Positions 1 through 6,924 of a stretch of DNA of 13,776 nt are shown here, piece after piece. Made by a program: the position numbers and the translations under genes. The stretch is taken from contig VFGQ01000018.1 in NCBI GenBank assembly GCA_009391605.1, forward strand, positions 1 through 13,776, in the 5' to 3' direction. Each line of letters opens with the position of its first letter. Within the stretch, counting starts at the first letter, position 1. This DNA comes from SAR202 cluster bacterium. GTDB lineage: Bacteria > Chloroflexota > Dehalococcoidia > SAR202 > GCA-002694895. The notes below the pieces were generated by a model that worked only from the letters and a program-made list of their open reading frames with translations, was not told the origin of the DNA and ran no database searches.

Positions 1-675
1 AAAGGTGATTTGGGAACTGGTGATCTTAAGTTAACAAGAGAAGAATTAGGACCATATAGAGAAAAAGAAGAATTAGCAGTATTAAAATCACTAGGTGTTT
101 ATGAAGTATTCCAGTTTGGCTATGATGATCAAGGCCTTGAGTTACTTGAAAATGGAATTTTAGAACAACAATATTTAGATATCTTAAAAAAAATTCAACC
201 AGATGTAGTGATTACGTTCGGGCAAAGAGGATTTTCTGGTCATACTGATCATATTCAGGTCAATATCAATGCAACAAATGCTTTTAATAAGTACATAAGT
301 ATATACTCATCTCAAAATATCAGATTATTTTATACTGCTATGCCAAAAGTAATTGCTGAAAAAAGAGAAATGGATCTTAGTGAAGAAGAAAAATCTCCAA
401 CTATTGGTATAGATATATCTGATGATTGGAGCAATAAAGTTGCTGGGTTAAGAATGTATAAAAGCCAAAGAGATGCTCAGGAAATAGCAAGTATGTTTGA
501 ATCTATGTATCAGAGTGATCCTTTTGATAATTACGGCGAATCAAGAGAAGAAATTTCTCAACTCTTTGAATTACTAAAAAATCATGGATACACAAATAAT
601 CCTACTGAATATTTCCATCAATACTATCCTAAGTTGGCAAATTATGATGGGAAAATTTTATCAAACAGATTTTAA
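1..675 (+). CDS. PIG-L/LmbE family zinc deacetylase, 5'-truncated
   Basis: The reading frame is open from base 1 (Lys-Gly-Asp-Leu-Gly) to the TAA at 673-675, so the gene starts outside the window. A TTG at 10 is probably an internal Leu codon and not the start. The visible part fits the PIG-L/LmbE family, whose members remove N-acetyl groups from sugar-linked substrates such as GlcNAc-PI or mycothiol and bacillithiol precursors. Seen here are the GDLGTGD stretch followed by a conserved Arg/Glu-rich helix (R-E-K-E-E) and LGV, then PDVVITF and GHTDH, where the histidines are expected zinc ligands. The N-terminal HPDD-type zinc motif lies upstream of the window and cannot be checked. The C-terminal half (SQRDAQE followed by an acidic tail) also resembles the family. 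The substrate cannot be told from sequence. It converges with the next gene, with 10 bases between the two stops. Confidence 0.85.
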   Translation, partial: KGDLGTGDLKLTREELGPYREKEELAVLKSLGVYEVFQFGYDDQGLELLENGILEQQYLDILKKIQPDVVITFGQRGFSGHTDHIQVNINATNAFNKYISIYSSQNIRLFYTAMPKVIAEKREMDLSEEEKSPTIGIDISDDWSNKVAGLRMYKSQRDAQEIASMFESMYQSDPFDNYGESREEISQLFELLKNHGYTNNPTEYFHQYYPKLANYDGKILSNRF

Positions 676-685
676 TTACCAAATT

Positions 686-1018
686 TTACTGATAAGGTTT
701 GTTTTCTCCAAACGTATCTCCATAATATTGAAAAAAATCTATTGTACTATCTTCAACATATTGGTAAAGATTTTGAAATAATTCTCTTAATCCATCTGGT
801 GATTTGTTATCTTCTCTGTATGGATTTTCAAGTTTTTCTTCTACCCAGTCCATATATATAGTATCTGCTGGGCCAGGAGTTGTTGGTCCGCTAACATATA
901 TCCATACGGGAGCTCTTTGTCCTACGCTTTGGTATTTTTCACTTAATTCTTTTGCAGCTTGAGCAGCATCTCTTGTTTTACCTTTTTGAATTTTAAATGT
1001 TCTTCGTATTAAATACAT
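686..1018 (-). CDS. Conserved-looking small protein of unknown function (110 aa), possibly a dimeric alpha/beta-barrel fold
   Basis: This is a soluble 110-residue protein with no signal peptide or membrane segment. The start is an ATG at 1018 with a clear AGGAG (reverse complement of 1024-1028) five bases upstream, which makes the gene credible. It opens with a beta-strand-like MYLIRRTFKI and a charged helix (KGKTRDAAQAAKELSEKY), then a second strand (VWIYVSG), a Pro/Gly turn (TTPGPAD) and a YMDW strand. This beta-alpha-beta pattern recalls the ferredoxin-like or NIPSNAP-type dimeric alpha/beta barrels, but I do not recognise a specific family. The C-terminal third is rich in aromatic and acidic residues. 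It is transcribed away from rarA across a 144-base spacer and converges on the PIG-L gene. No function is assigned. Confidence 0.7.
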   Translation of the reverse strand: MYLIRRTFKIQKGKTRDAAQAAKELSEKYQSVGQRAPVWIYVSGPTTPGPADTIYMDWVEEKLENPYREDNKSPDGLRELFQNLYQYVEDSTIDFFQYYGDTFGENKPYQ

Positions 1019-1162
1019 ATAATCTCCTAGATTTGAATTAAATAAAATTTTAATTAAATAATCTTTGAATCACAATAAATAATTTAATTAAATAGTGAGA
1101 AAATAGAGATATACAGAGGTGTTACAATATAATTTCTATTATATATTTAATAGCTTGGTTAA
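1019..1162. promoter_or_regulatory. Divergent AT-rich spacer between the 110-aa gene and rarA
   Basis: This spacer must hold the promoters for both flanking genes. On the plus strand a perfect TATAAT lies at 1128-1133, about 30 bases before the rarA ATG, but no convincing -35 element lies upstream of it. On the minus strand the ribosome binding site of the 110-aa gene is at 1024-1028. A 12-base string TTTAATTAAATA occurs exactly at 1049-1060 and 1083-1094, with a third copy carrying one extra G at 1032-1044. Each copy contains the palindrome TTTAATTAAA. Because the region is almost all A and T, these copies may be chance. Confidence 0.35.
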
Positions 1163-2461
1163 ATGGAAAATAAAATATCGTTATTTGATACAAATATACC
1201 ACCTTTAGCTGAACGTGTAAGGCCTAAATCTCTTAAAGAATTTATTGGGCAATCTCACATTTTAGGTGAAAATAAAATCCTTAATTCATTAACAGAAAAT
1301 ATGAAATTGTTTTCTATGATTTTATGGGGACCTCCGGGCTCTGGGAAAACCACATTAGCTAGACTCATGACTATAAAATCAAATTACCAATTGCATCAAA
1401 TATCAGCAGTTTCAAGTGGCGTAAAAGATTTACGTGAGATTATTGATAAATCTTTATCGAATAGAAGTATGGGGAAGGAAACAGTTCTATTTATAGATGA
1501 AATACATAGATTTAATAAATCTCAACAGGATGCACTTTTACATGCTGTTGAAAACGGTACAATTATATTAATAGGAGCCACTACAGAAAATCCTTCTTTT
1601 GAAGTTATTTCACCGCTCTTATCAAGATCAAAAGTTTTAACTTTAAATCCTTTATCTTTTGAAAATTTGAGTGAAATTTTGGACCATGCATTTGAAGAAG
1701 ACATAATTTTATCAAAAGGAAATTATGTAATTACTGAAACTGTGAAAAATAAATTGATACAGAATTCAAGTGGTGATGCTAGAAAAATGTTAAATACGAT
1801 AGATATTGCGGTAAATATTGTTGGGCAATCAGGAGCTATTACATCAGGTGTTTTAGATGAAGCATTTCAGAATAAATCTATCCTTTATGACAAAGCTGGT
1901 GATTATCATTATGATACTGTAAGTGCTTTTATAAAATCTATGAGAGGAAGTGACCCTGATGCTGCTATATATTGGTTATCAGTAATGATAGAAGGTGGGG
2001 AAAAACCTGAATTTATTGCAAGAAGAATGGTGATATTTGCATCTGAAGATATTGGGAATGCTGATCCCAAAGCTCTAAGTATGGCAGTATCCGGATTTCA
2101 TGCTGTTAGTTTAATTGGATATCCCGAAGCTTCTATTGTTTTAGCCCAAATTACTACTTATTTATCTTCTTCTCCAAAATCTAACGCCTCATATATGGCT
2201 TTAAATAATTCAATTGAAATCATAAAGGAACAAGGTACTCCTAGTGTTCCTCTGCATCTTAGAAATGCCCCGACTGATTTAATGAAGAATATGGAATATG
2301 GAGAAGGTTATAAATATCCACATTCTTATGAAAATTCTTTTGTGAATGAAAATTATTTCCCAAAAGATCAGAGTTATATATTTTACAAACCTACTGATAA
2401 TGGATATGAAAAATATATAAAAGAAAGATTGAAAAATTTGTGGAGTGAAAGGTATGAATAA
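1163..2461 (+). CDS. rarA: RarA/MgsA-type AAA+ ATPase (replication-associated recombination protein A)
   Basis: A 432-residue clamp-loader-like AAA+ ATPase of the RarA/MgsA/WRNIP1 family, which acts at stalled replication forks and interacts with single-strand-binding protein and the replisome. The order of motifs is canonical: the N-terminal PLAERVRPKSLKEFIGQ box (14-30), Walker A GPPGSGKT (56-63), Walker B LFIDEIH (109-115), sensor 1 GATTEN (138-143), the arginine-finger region SPLLSR (150-155) and sensor 2 SGDAR (203-207). The C-terminal tetramerisation region is present (GGEKPEF, ASEDIGNADP, the Pro-rich VPLHLRNAPT, YKYPHSYE). Length is usual for the family. The ATG at 1163 has no Shine-Dalgarno sequence; a possible TATAAT at 1128 would leave a leader of only about 20 bases. 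The gene overlaps the next one by 8 bases, so the two are probably co-transcribed. Cytoplasmic. Confidence 0.95.
   Translation: MENKISLFDTNIPPLAERVRPKSLKEFIGQSHILGENKILNSLTENMKLFSMILWGPPGSGKTTLARLMTIKSNYQLHQISAVSSGVKDLREIIDKSLSNRSMGKETVLFIDEIHRFNKSQQDALLHAVENGTIILIGATTENPSFEVISPLLSRSKVLTLNPLSFENLSEILDHAFEEDIILSKGNYVITETVKNKLIQNSSGDARKMLNTIDIAVNIVGQSGAITSGVLDEAFQNKSILYDKAGDYHYDTVSAFIKSMRGSDPDAAIYWLSVMIEGGEKPEFIARRMVIFASEDIGNADPKALSMAVSGFHAVSLIGYPEASIVLAQITTYLSSSPKSNASYMALNNSIEIIKEQGTPSVPLHLRNAPTDLMKNMEYGEGYKYPHSYENSFVNENYFPKDQSYIFYKPTDNGYEKYIKERLKNLWSERYE
2442..2445 (+). promoter_or_regulatory. Ribosome binding site that fixes the HAD start
   Basis: GGAG lies 8 bases before the ATG at 2454, inside the end of rarA. 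It favours that ATG over the in-frame GTG at 2445, which overlaps the GGAG itself. Confidence 0.6.
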
Positions 2462-3209
2462 AGAAATTGAAATGAATATAAACACTTTGACTTTCGATAT
2501 GTTTGGAACTATCTTGGATTTGGCTGGCAGTATGATCCCATATTTAAATGAATTTTTAAATAATACCAATTCCGGTGTTACAGGAGATCAGATATGGGAT
2601 ACATGGAGAGATAGGCAAAGAATTGAACAGTATCAGGATAATATTTTAATGTTGGGGCATAGTGGGTATTTAAAAACATGTGAAAGAGCATTAAAATATA
2701 GCCTGGAAAAACATGGTATTTCTTTCAATGAAAAACAAATAAAAAATATTATGGATGGTTGGCATTGCTTAAAACCATTTGAAGATGCTGTGAAATCATT
2801 ACCTGAATTGAGCGAGAAATACAATTTAGTTGCATTATCCAATGGTGAACAAAATTATTTAGAACATTTAGCAGCAAAGCAATTAAAATTTGAATTTAAT
2901 GATATTATTTCTGTTCAAAATGCCGGATTATTTAAACCTAGCCCTGCTGTATATAGAAAAGCCGCTAATATGTTAAACAAAAATGTTGAAGAAATAATGA
3001 TGGTAGCTTCTCACTCATTTGATATTATTGGAGCTAAAGCATGTGGTTATAAAGGGGCATATATCAATCGATATAATTTACCTGTAGAAGATTTGAATTA
3101 TTCACCTGATATAACAGTTATAGATTTTTTTGAATTTACAAATTTTATGATTAAAGGCATAATACCTAAATCTGAAACTAGCATAAATGAAGGAGAAATA
3201 ATTGAATAA
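2454..3209 (+). CDS. Type II haloacid dehalogenase-like HAD hydrolase
   Basis: A HAD-superfamily hydrolase of 251 residues from the ATG at 2454, resembling L-2-haloacid dehalogenases, which replace the halogen of short 2-haloacids with hydroxyl through an aspartyl-ester intermediate. Motif I is FDMFGT with nucleophile Asp15 and Thr19. An Arg in WRDRQ (Arg52) matches the substrate carboxylate-binding Arg of the family. Motif II is ALSNG (Ser129, Asn130). Motif III is Lys161 in KPSPAVY, with Tyr167. Motif IV is ASHSFDIIGA, with Asp190. The Asn of the classical SSNxWD motif is His187 here, as in many relatives whose substrates are unknown, so true dehalogenase activity is uncertain and a phosphatase or other HAD role is possible. 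The start overlaps rarA by 8 bases and the end overlaps the MetE-like gene by 8 bases, which indicates translational coupling on both sides. Confidence 0.85.
   Translation: MNKEIEMNINTLTFDMFGTILDLAGSMIPYLNEFLNNTNSGVTGDQIWDTWRDRQRIEQYQDNILMLGHSGYLKTCERALKYSLEKHGISFNEKQIKNIMDGWHCLKPFEDAVKSLPELSEKYNLVALSNGEQNYLEHLAAKQLKFEFNDIISVQNAGLFKPSPAVYRKAANMLNKNVEEIMMVASHSFDIIGAKACGYKGAYINRYNLPVEDLNYSPDITVIDFFEFTNFMIKGIIPKSETSINEGEIIE
3191..3195 (+). promoter_or_regulatory. Strong ribosome binding site for a TTG start
   Basis: AGGAG sits 6 bases before the TTG at 3202, inside the last codons of the HAD gene. The next in-frame ATG is at codon 27, inside the conserved domain, so this site supports the TTG as the true start. 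Confidence 0.75.
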
Positions 3210-4314
3210 TCAATATTCAAAATTACCTGAGCCTTTTGATTCTTTTGTAGTTGGAAGTTTACCTAGGCCAAAATGGGTAATGGAAGTTGTTGAAAGCAGA
3301 AAAAGGGGAGATATTTCAGACAAAAATTTTCAGAGTATCCTAGATACTGCTGTCCCATTTGCAATAACACTTCAAGAAAAAGCTGGATTAAATTATATAA
3401 CTGATGGAGAATGGAGAAGGGAAAGTTATGTTAAAGTTTTTTCTGACTCTGTTAATGGTTTTAAAAATGATTTGATTGGAGTAGGTACTGTTAATCAAGA
3501 TTCTCATACTACAAATATGTATCCTGCAGTAGTAAATAAAATCAAACAAATAAAATCTATAGCATTAAATGAAGCTAAATTTACGATGAGACATTCTTTT
3601 GGTGAAAGTAAATTGTTAGTTACACTTCCTTCTGCATATACGATTGGCAGAAGAATGTGGGATGAGAAATTTTCTTCTAAAACATACCCAGACAGAGCGG
3701 AATTTATTGAAGACTGTGTTCCTATAATAAGAAAAGAAATTTCTGATTTGATTGATGCTGGGTTTTTAAATATACAACTTGATGATCCTTGGCTGGCTTT
3801 ATTGGTTGACCCCGAATATAGAAAGAGAGAGAAAATAAGTGATATAGATAAAGAAATTGAATTGAGTGTAAAATCTACGAATAAAATTATTAAAGATTTT
3901 GATTCAGTATTTTTCTCTGTACATTTATGCCATGCTCATTATAATCGTCTTCATGGTTCTGAAGGGCCTTATGATCTGATTTCAGATGCATTTGAACAAT
4001 TAAATGTAGACAGAATAGCGATTGAATTGGCTTCACCGGTTGCAGGAGGACTTAATATTTTAAAGACGTTTCCATCAGATAAAATTTTAGGTATGGGTGT
4101 AGTAGATCATACTTCTAGGGATATAGAAAAATCTGATTCAATTGTTTCTAAAGTTGAAGACGCTATAAATTATTTAGGATCAGATAAAATAACTTTAAAT
4201 CCTGATTGCGGTTTTGCTCCATCTTCATCTAACCCTATGGATTTAGATGAAGCTTACCTAAAGCTTAAAGAATTATCTTCTGCTTCACTGTATTTGAAAA
4301 ATAAATATTTATAA
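3202..4314 (+). CDS. Stand-alone MetE-like zinc methyltransferase (UROD/MetE superfamily)
   Basis: A 370-residue protein corresponding to the catalytic C-terminal domain of cobalamin-independent methionine synthase. It lacks the duplicated N-terminal half that makes full MetE about 750 residues. The N-terminal VGSLPRP (residues 17-23) and DGEWRR (68-73) are family hallmarks. Candidate zinc ligands are all present: His241 and Cys243 in VHLCHAH, Glu275 in AIELASP and Cys336 in NPDCGFAP. The metal would activate a thiol such as homocysteine for alkyl transfer. Short members of this superfamily include core methionine synthases, which may take methyl groups from a corrinoid, and epoxyalkane:coenzyme M transferases, so neither the thiol nor the methyl donor can be fixed from sequence. 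It starts with TTG behind a strong AGGAG and overlaps the HAD gene by 8 bases. Cytoplasmic. Confidence 0.85.
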   Translation: MNNQYSKLPEPFDSFVVGSLPRPKWVMEVVESRKRGDISDKNFQSILDTAVPFAITLQEKAGLNYITDGEWRRESYVKVFSDSVNGFKNDLIGVGTVNQDSHTTNMYPAVVNKIKQIKSIALNEAKFTMRHSFGESKLLVTLPSAYTIGRRMWDEKFSSKTYPDRAEFIEDCVPIIRKEISDLIDAGFLNIQLDDPWLALLVDPEYRKREKISDIDKEIELSVKSTNKIIKDFDSVFFSVHLCHAHYNRLHGSEGPYDLISDAFEQLNVDRIAIELASPVAGGLNILKTFPSDKILGMGVVDHTSRDIEKSDSIVSKVEDAINYLGSDKITLNPDCGFAPSSSNPMDLDEAYLKLKELSSASLYLKNKYL

Positions 4315-4390
4315 TTTAATCGATTTAAGCATTATATATAATTGATTAATGTAATATGATTCGCTGCAGTATAAAAAAAGAGTCACTTTT
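4315..4390 (+). promoter_or_regulatory. 76-base spacer before the PlsY-like gene
   Basis: This AT-rich gap separates the rarA-HAD-MetE run from the PlsY-epimerase pair and may hold a promoter. TTGATT at 4342-4347 and TATAAA at 4370-4375 resemble -35 and -10 elements, but their 22-base spacing is too long for a standard sigma-70 promoter. I see no clear hairpin followed by a T-run. Confidence 0.25.
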
Positions 4391-5002
4391 ATGTTAGGTT
4401 TTATTACTCAAAAAATGTTTTTTAAAATTTCTGGTAGCATTCTATGCGCTTATTTTATTGGAGCTATCCCTTTTTCTTCTATGATTAGTTCTAAATATAG
4501 TAAAAATAGAAAAAATTTATTTAATCAAGGCAGTAAAAAAGCAGGAGCAGCAAATGTATTGAGAACTTCAGGAATTAAACCTGCAATATTTGCTTTTACA
4601 GCTGATTTTACAAAAGGTTCTGTCACTATACTTGTGGCCAGATTCTTAGGTTTTGATAATATTTTTGTTTTAATGATTGCATCCAGTACAATACTAGGAC
4701 ATTGGAAATCTGTATTTAATAGAATGAGAGGTGGTGACGGCTTTGCAACTTTGGGTGGGATTACTTTAGTAATGTATAGTGTACCTGGAATGATAGCTGT
4801 TGTTTGTGCATTTGTAATAAATTATTTTTCAAAGATTTTTAAATATTCATCTACACTTTGTATTCCTGGCGGATATTTAATTCTTGTTTTTTATACAAAG
4901 AATATGAATTCACAGATTGTTGGAATGGGAATTTTGTATTCTTTGGTTTTTTTGAAATCAAATTCAACAGTGTTTAAACAAAAATTCAAAAGTATTGTTT
5001 GA
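4391..5002 (+). CDS. Divergent PlsY-like (acyl-phosphate:glycerol-3-phosphate acyltransferase family) membrane protein
   Basis: A 203-residue integral membrane protein with about five or six hydrophobic helices (roughly 11-30, 63-85, 90-105, 122-145, 155-170, 174-190). It aligns to PlsY, which makes lysophosphatidic acid from acyl-phosphate and glycerol 3-phosphate. The N-terminal YFIGAIPFS and the motif 1 region GSKKAGAANVLR (47-58) correspond to the family's GSGNxGATNxxR. Motif 2 is LGH...GGDGFATLGG (102-123), where the usual Lys of GGKG is Asp116. Motif 3, normally containing His, Asn and Glu near the C-terminus, is not recognisable; the protein ends KSNSTVFKQKFKSIV. It may therefore be a non-canonical or inactive paralogue. 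An alternative start is the ATG at 4415, since the Shine-Dalgarno sequence before 4391 is weak (AAAGAG). The stop shares a base with the next ATG (TGATG). Confidence 0.75.
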   Translation: MLGFITQKMFFKISGSILCAYFIGAIPFSSMISSKYSKNRKNLFNQGSKKAGAANVLRTSGIKPAIFAFTADFTKGSVTILVARFLGFDNIFVLMIASSTILGHWKSVFNRMRGGDGFATLGGITLVMYSVPGMIAVVCAFVINYFSKIFKYSSTLCIPGGYLILVFYTKNMNSQIVGMGILYSLVFLKSNSTVFKQKFKSIV

Positions 5003-6084
5003 TGAAAGTATTAGTAATTGGCGGAACAAGATATATGGGGAAACTTCTTGTTGAAAGTTTATTAAACGAAGGTCATGACGTTTCTATTCTCTCAAGAGGA
5101 AATCAACAACCAAATTGGTGGAATCAGATTAAACACATAAAAGCTGACAGATCAAATAAAGTAGAATTGGAATCAGGATTGAAAGGGATGGAATTTGATT
5201 GGGTTTTTGATTCCCAGGCGTATAGAAAAGAACACGTTGAAGATTTTGGTAATCTTATGAATGGGCGTGTAGGTAAATATTTGTTTGTAAGTACTGGTTC
5301 GATTTATAGTAAATGGGACTATGGCACTCCTGAAGAAGCATTATTAGATTTTGAGTTGAATATTCCATTTAAAGAAAATCAGGTAAATTGGGATGACTTG
5401 CCATATGATTATGATCCTAAAGAATTAGAATATGGAGCAAGAAAAAGACATTGCGAAAAATGGATAATCGAAAATTTTGAAATGCCATATGTTATTATGA
5501 GAATACCAGCCATCATGGGAGAAGATGATCCTACAGGTAGGATTTGGTGGTGGATTCAAAGAATTGCAGATAATCGAGGGATTGTAGTACCAAGCAAAGT
5601 TGAAAACCCTTTTAGAACTCTTTATTCAGGTGATGCTGCTCAGGCATTTTTAGATTCAATGAAATCTGATAAAACTATAAATCAAGTTTATCATATAGCA
5701 TCACATGAAATATTTACTCCACGTAGCTGGGTAAGAATATTATCCGGTATATTGAAAACTGAACCAAAGACATTTTTGGTTCCTAGCATTTTCGTTGAAA
5801 AACATTTAGGCGGAATAAATGAAAATGGTTTAGCTGATAAATATTTCCCTCCTCTATTGAGAAAATATCCATATATACATGATTTATCTAAAGCTGACAA
5901 AGATTTTAATTTTAAAACTACGAATGTAGAAGATTGGTTAACTAAAACAGCTGATTATTATTTGAATTTATCAGATGTTAATAATTCCAAAGGATATGAA
6001 AATAGAGATCTTGAAATTAAACTTGGTACTGAATGGGAGAGTAGGTTGGTAAATCTACAAGATTTATTTGATTCTGAGTTTTAA
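5002..6084 (+). CDS. NAD-dependent epimerase/dehydratase-like extended SDR protein
   Basis: A 360-residue Rossmann-fold protein of the extended/atypical short-chain dehydrogenase group that includes nucleotide-sugar epimerases and CSP41-like proteins. The nucleotide-binding loop is VLVIGGTRYMG (residues 3-13), a GxxGxxG-type signature. SRGNQ after strand 2 may contact the cofactor. The active site shows VSTGSIY (96-102) and YGARK (144-148), which supply the usual Ser/Thr and Tyr-x-x-x-Lys. Length fits the family. Its substrate is unknown. The start is an ATG overlapping the PlsY stop in TGATG; a TTG three bases earlier is less likely. There is no Shine-Dalgarno sequence, so translation probably depends on coupling to the upstream gene. 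Its TAA directly abuts the stop codon of the converging M55 peptidase gene, with no bases between. Confidence 0.85.
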   Translation: MKVLVIGGTRYMGKLLVESLLNEGHDVSILSRGNQQPNWWNQIKHIKADRSNKVELESGLKGMEFDWVFDSQAYRKEHVEDFGNLMNGRVGKYLFVSTGSIYSKWDYGTPEEALLDFELNIPFKENQVNWDDLPYDYDPKELEYGARKRHCEKWIIENFEMPYVIMRIPAIMGEDDPTGRIWWWIQRIADNRGIVVPSKVENPFRTLYSGDAAQAFLDSMKSDKTINQVYHIASHEIFTPRSWVRILSGILKTEPKTFLVPSIFVEKHLGGINENGLADKYFPPLLRKYPYIHDLSKADKDFNFKTTNVEDWLTKTADYYLNLSDVNNSKGYENRDLEIKLGTEWESRLVNLQDLFDSEF

Positions 6085-6912
6085 TTAATAGGAAATCCCT
6101 GCAAGAAGAATAGCAGCATACATACATTTCCATGCTTCTATATAATCGTCTGATTCAAATGAAATAACCTGCCTTGAATTTCTTTTTACACCCGGCATCA
6201 TGCTAACCACATCTGCCATAAGATCACTTGCAAATTCTACAGACATTTTTACTGGAGTTTTGTATTTTATTGGTTTGAATTCTTTATAATTTTGAACACA
6301 TTCAGTAGCCCTGCTTTTAATTAATTTAAAAGTTTCATTACCTGATAAATTTTTTGCTGAAAATTTATTAATAGTTTCTTTAACAGAAGCTCCAATTATA
6401 TTTGGAATAAGATTTCTTGCATCATTTACAATATCTGAATCTCCTGCTATCAAACCTATTGGTACGTTATAATATCCTGCTATTCCAGCATTTATTTCAA
6501 ATTCTGAAGATGGTTTGTCATTAATATAAAAATGCTGAACTACACTTGATCCTCTTATGGTGTGACTTAATATTCCTTTTTCACCCGGTCTTGAATGATA
6601 GCCTATACACATTGATATATCTGGATTATCGTCAACTCCTTGCATCATCCCCAATGGTTTAGGGGAGCCACTAATTAATTCTGCTCTTTGATCGAGCATA
6701 TATGGAAGTAGATTTCTCATAGAACCATGACTATCATTTACAACTACTGTTGTTGCACCTGCTTCAAAACTACCCTCTATAGCCGCATTTGCTTCCAAAG
6801 TCATAGCCTTCCTCATCATATTATAATCGTACCCTTTTTGCCCCGTTTGATCATTGTGTACAACACCACTTACCCCTTCCATATCAATAGATATATGAAC
6901 ATTTATACTCAT
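6085..6912 (-). CDS. dppA: M55 family D-aminopeptidase (DppA-like)
   Basis: A 275-residue zinc peptidase of family M55, typified by Bacillus DppA, which cleaves N-terminal D-amino acids from short peptides such as D-Ala-D-Ala. All expected catalytic residues are visible: Asp10 and Glu12 in SIDMEG, Asp60 and His62 in VNDSHG, His106 in IGYHS, His117 in LSHTIRG (the proposed nucleophile or general base) and Glu139 in SSEFEINA. The C-terminal half (IGLIAGD, then the KTPVKMSVEF strand) is also family-like. No signal peptide is seen, so it should act in the cytoplasm on imported or recycled peptides. The ATG follows an AAGGA (reverse complement of 6919-6923) with good spacing. It is the last gene of the minus-strand cluster, 12 bases after the malic enzyme stop. 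Confidence 0.92.
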   Translation of the reverse strand: MSINVHISIDMEGVSGVVHNDQTGQKGYDYNMMRKAMTLEANAAIEGSFEAGATTVVVNDSHGSMRNLLPYMLDQRAELISGSPKPLGMMQGVDDNPDISMCIGYHSRPGEKGILSHTIRGSSVVQHFYINDKPSSEFEINAGIAGYYNVPIGLIAGDSDIVNDARNLIPNIIGASVKETINKFSAKNLSGNETFKLIKSRATECVQNYKEFKPIKYKTPVKMSVEFASDLMADVVSMMPGVKRNSRQVISFESDDYIEAWKCMYAAILLAGISY

Positions 6913-6924
6913 AATTAATCCTTC

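Noticed and set aside
584..781. 65-residue plus-strand frame over the end of the PIG-L gene
   Set aside because: It overlaps the PIG-L coding end and the 110-aa gene in other frames and has low-complexity, Ile/Leu-rich composition.
2445..2453. GTG start for the HAD gene three codons upstream
   Set aside because: The GTG overlaps the GGAG ribosome site that is correctly spaced for the ATG at 2454.
2279..2569. 96-residue open frame on the minus strand across the rarA-HAD junction
   Set aside because: It is antisense to two well-supported genes, is rich in Phe/Ile as expected from complementary AT-rich codons, and has no recognisable motif.
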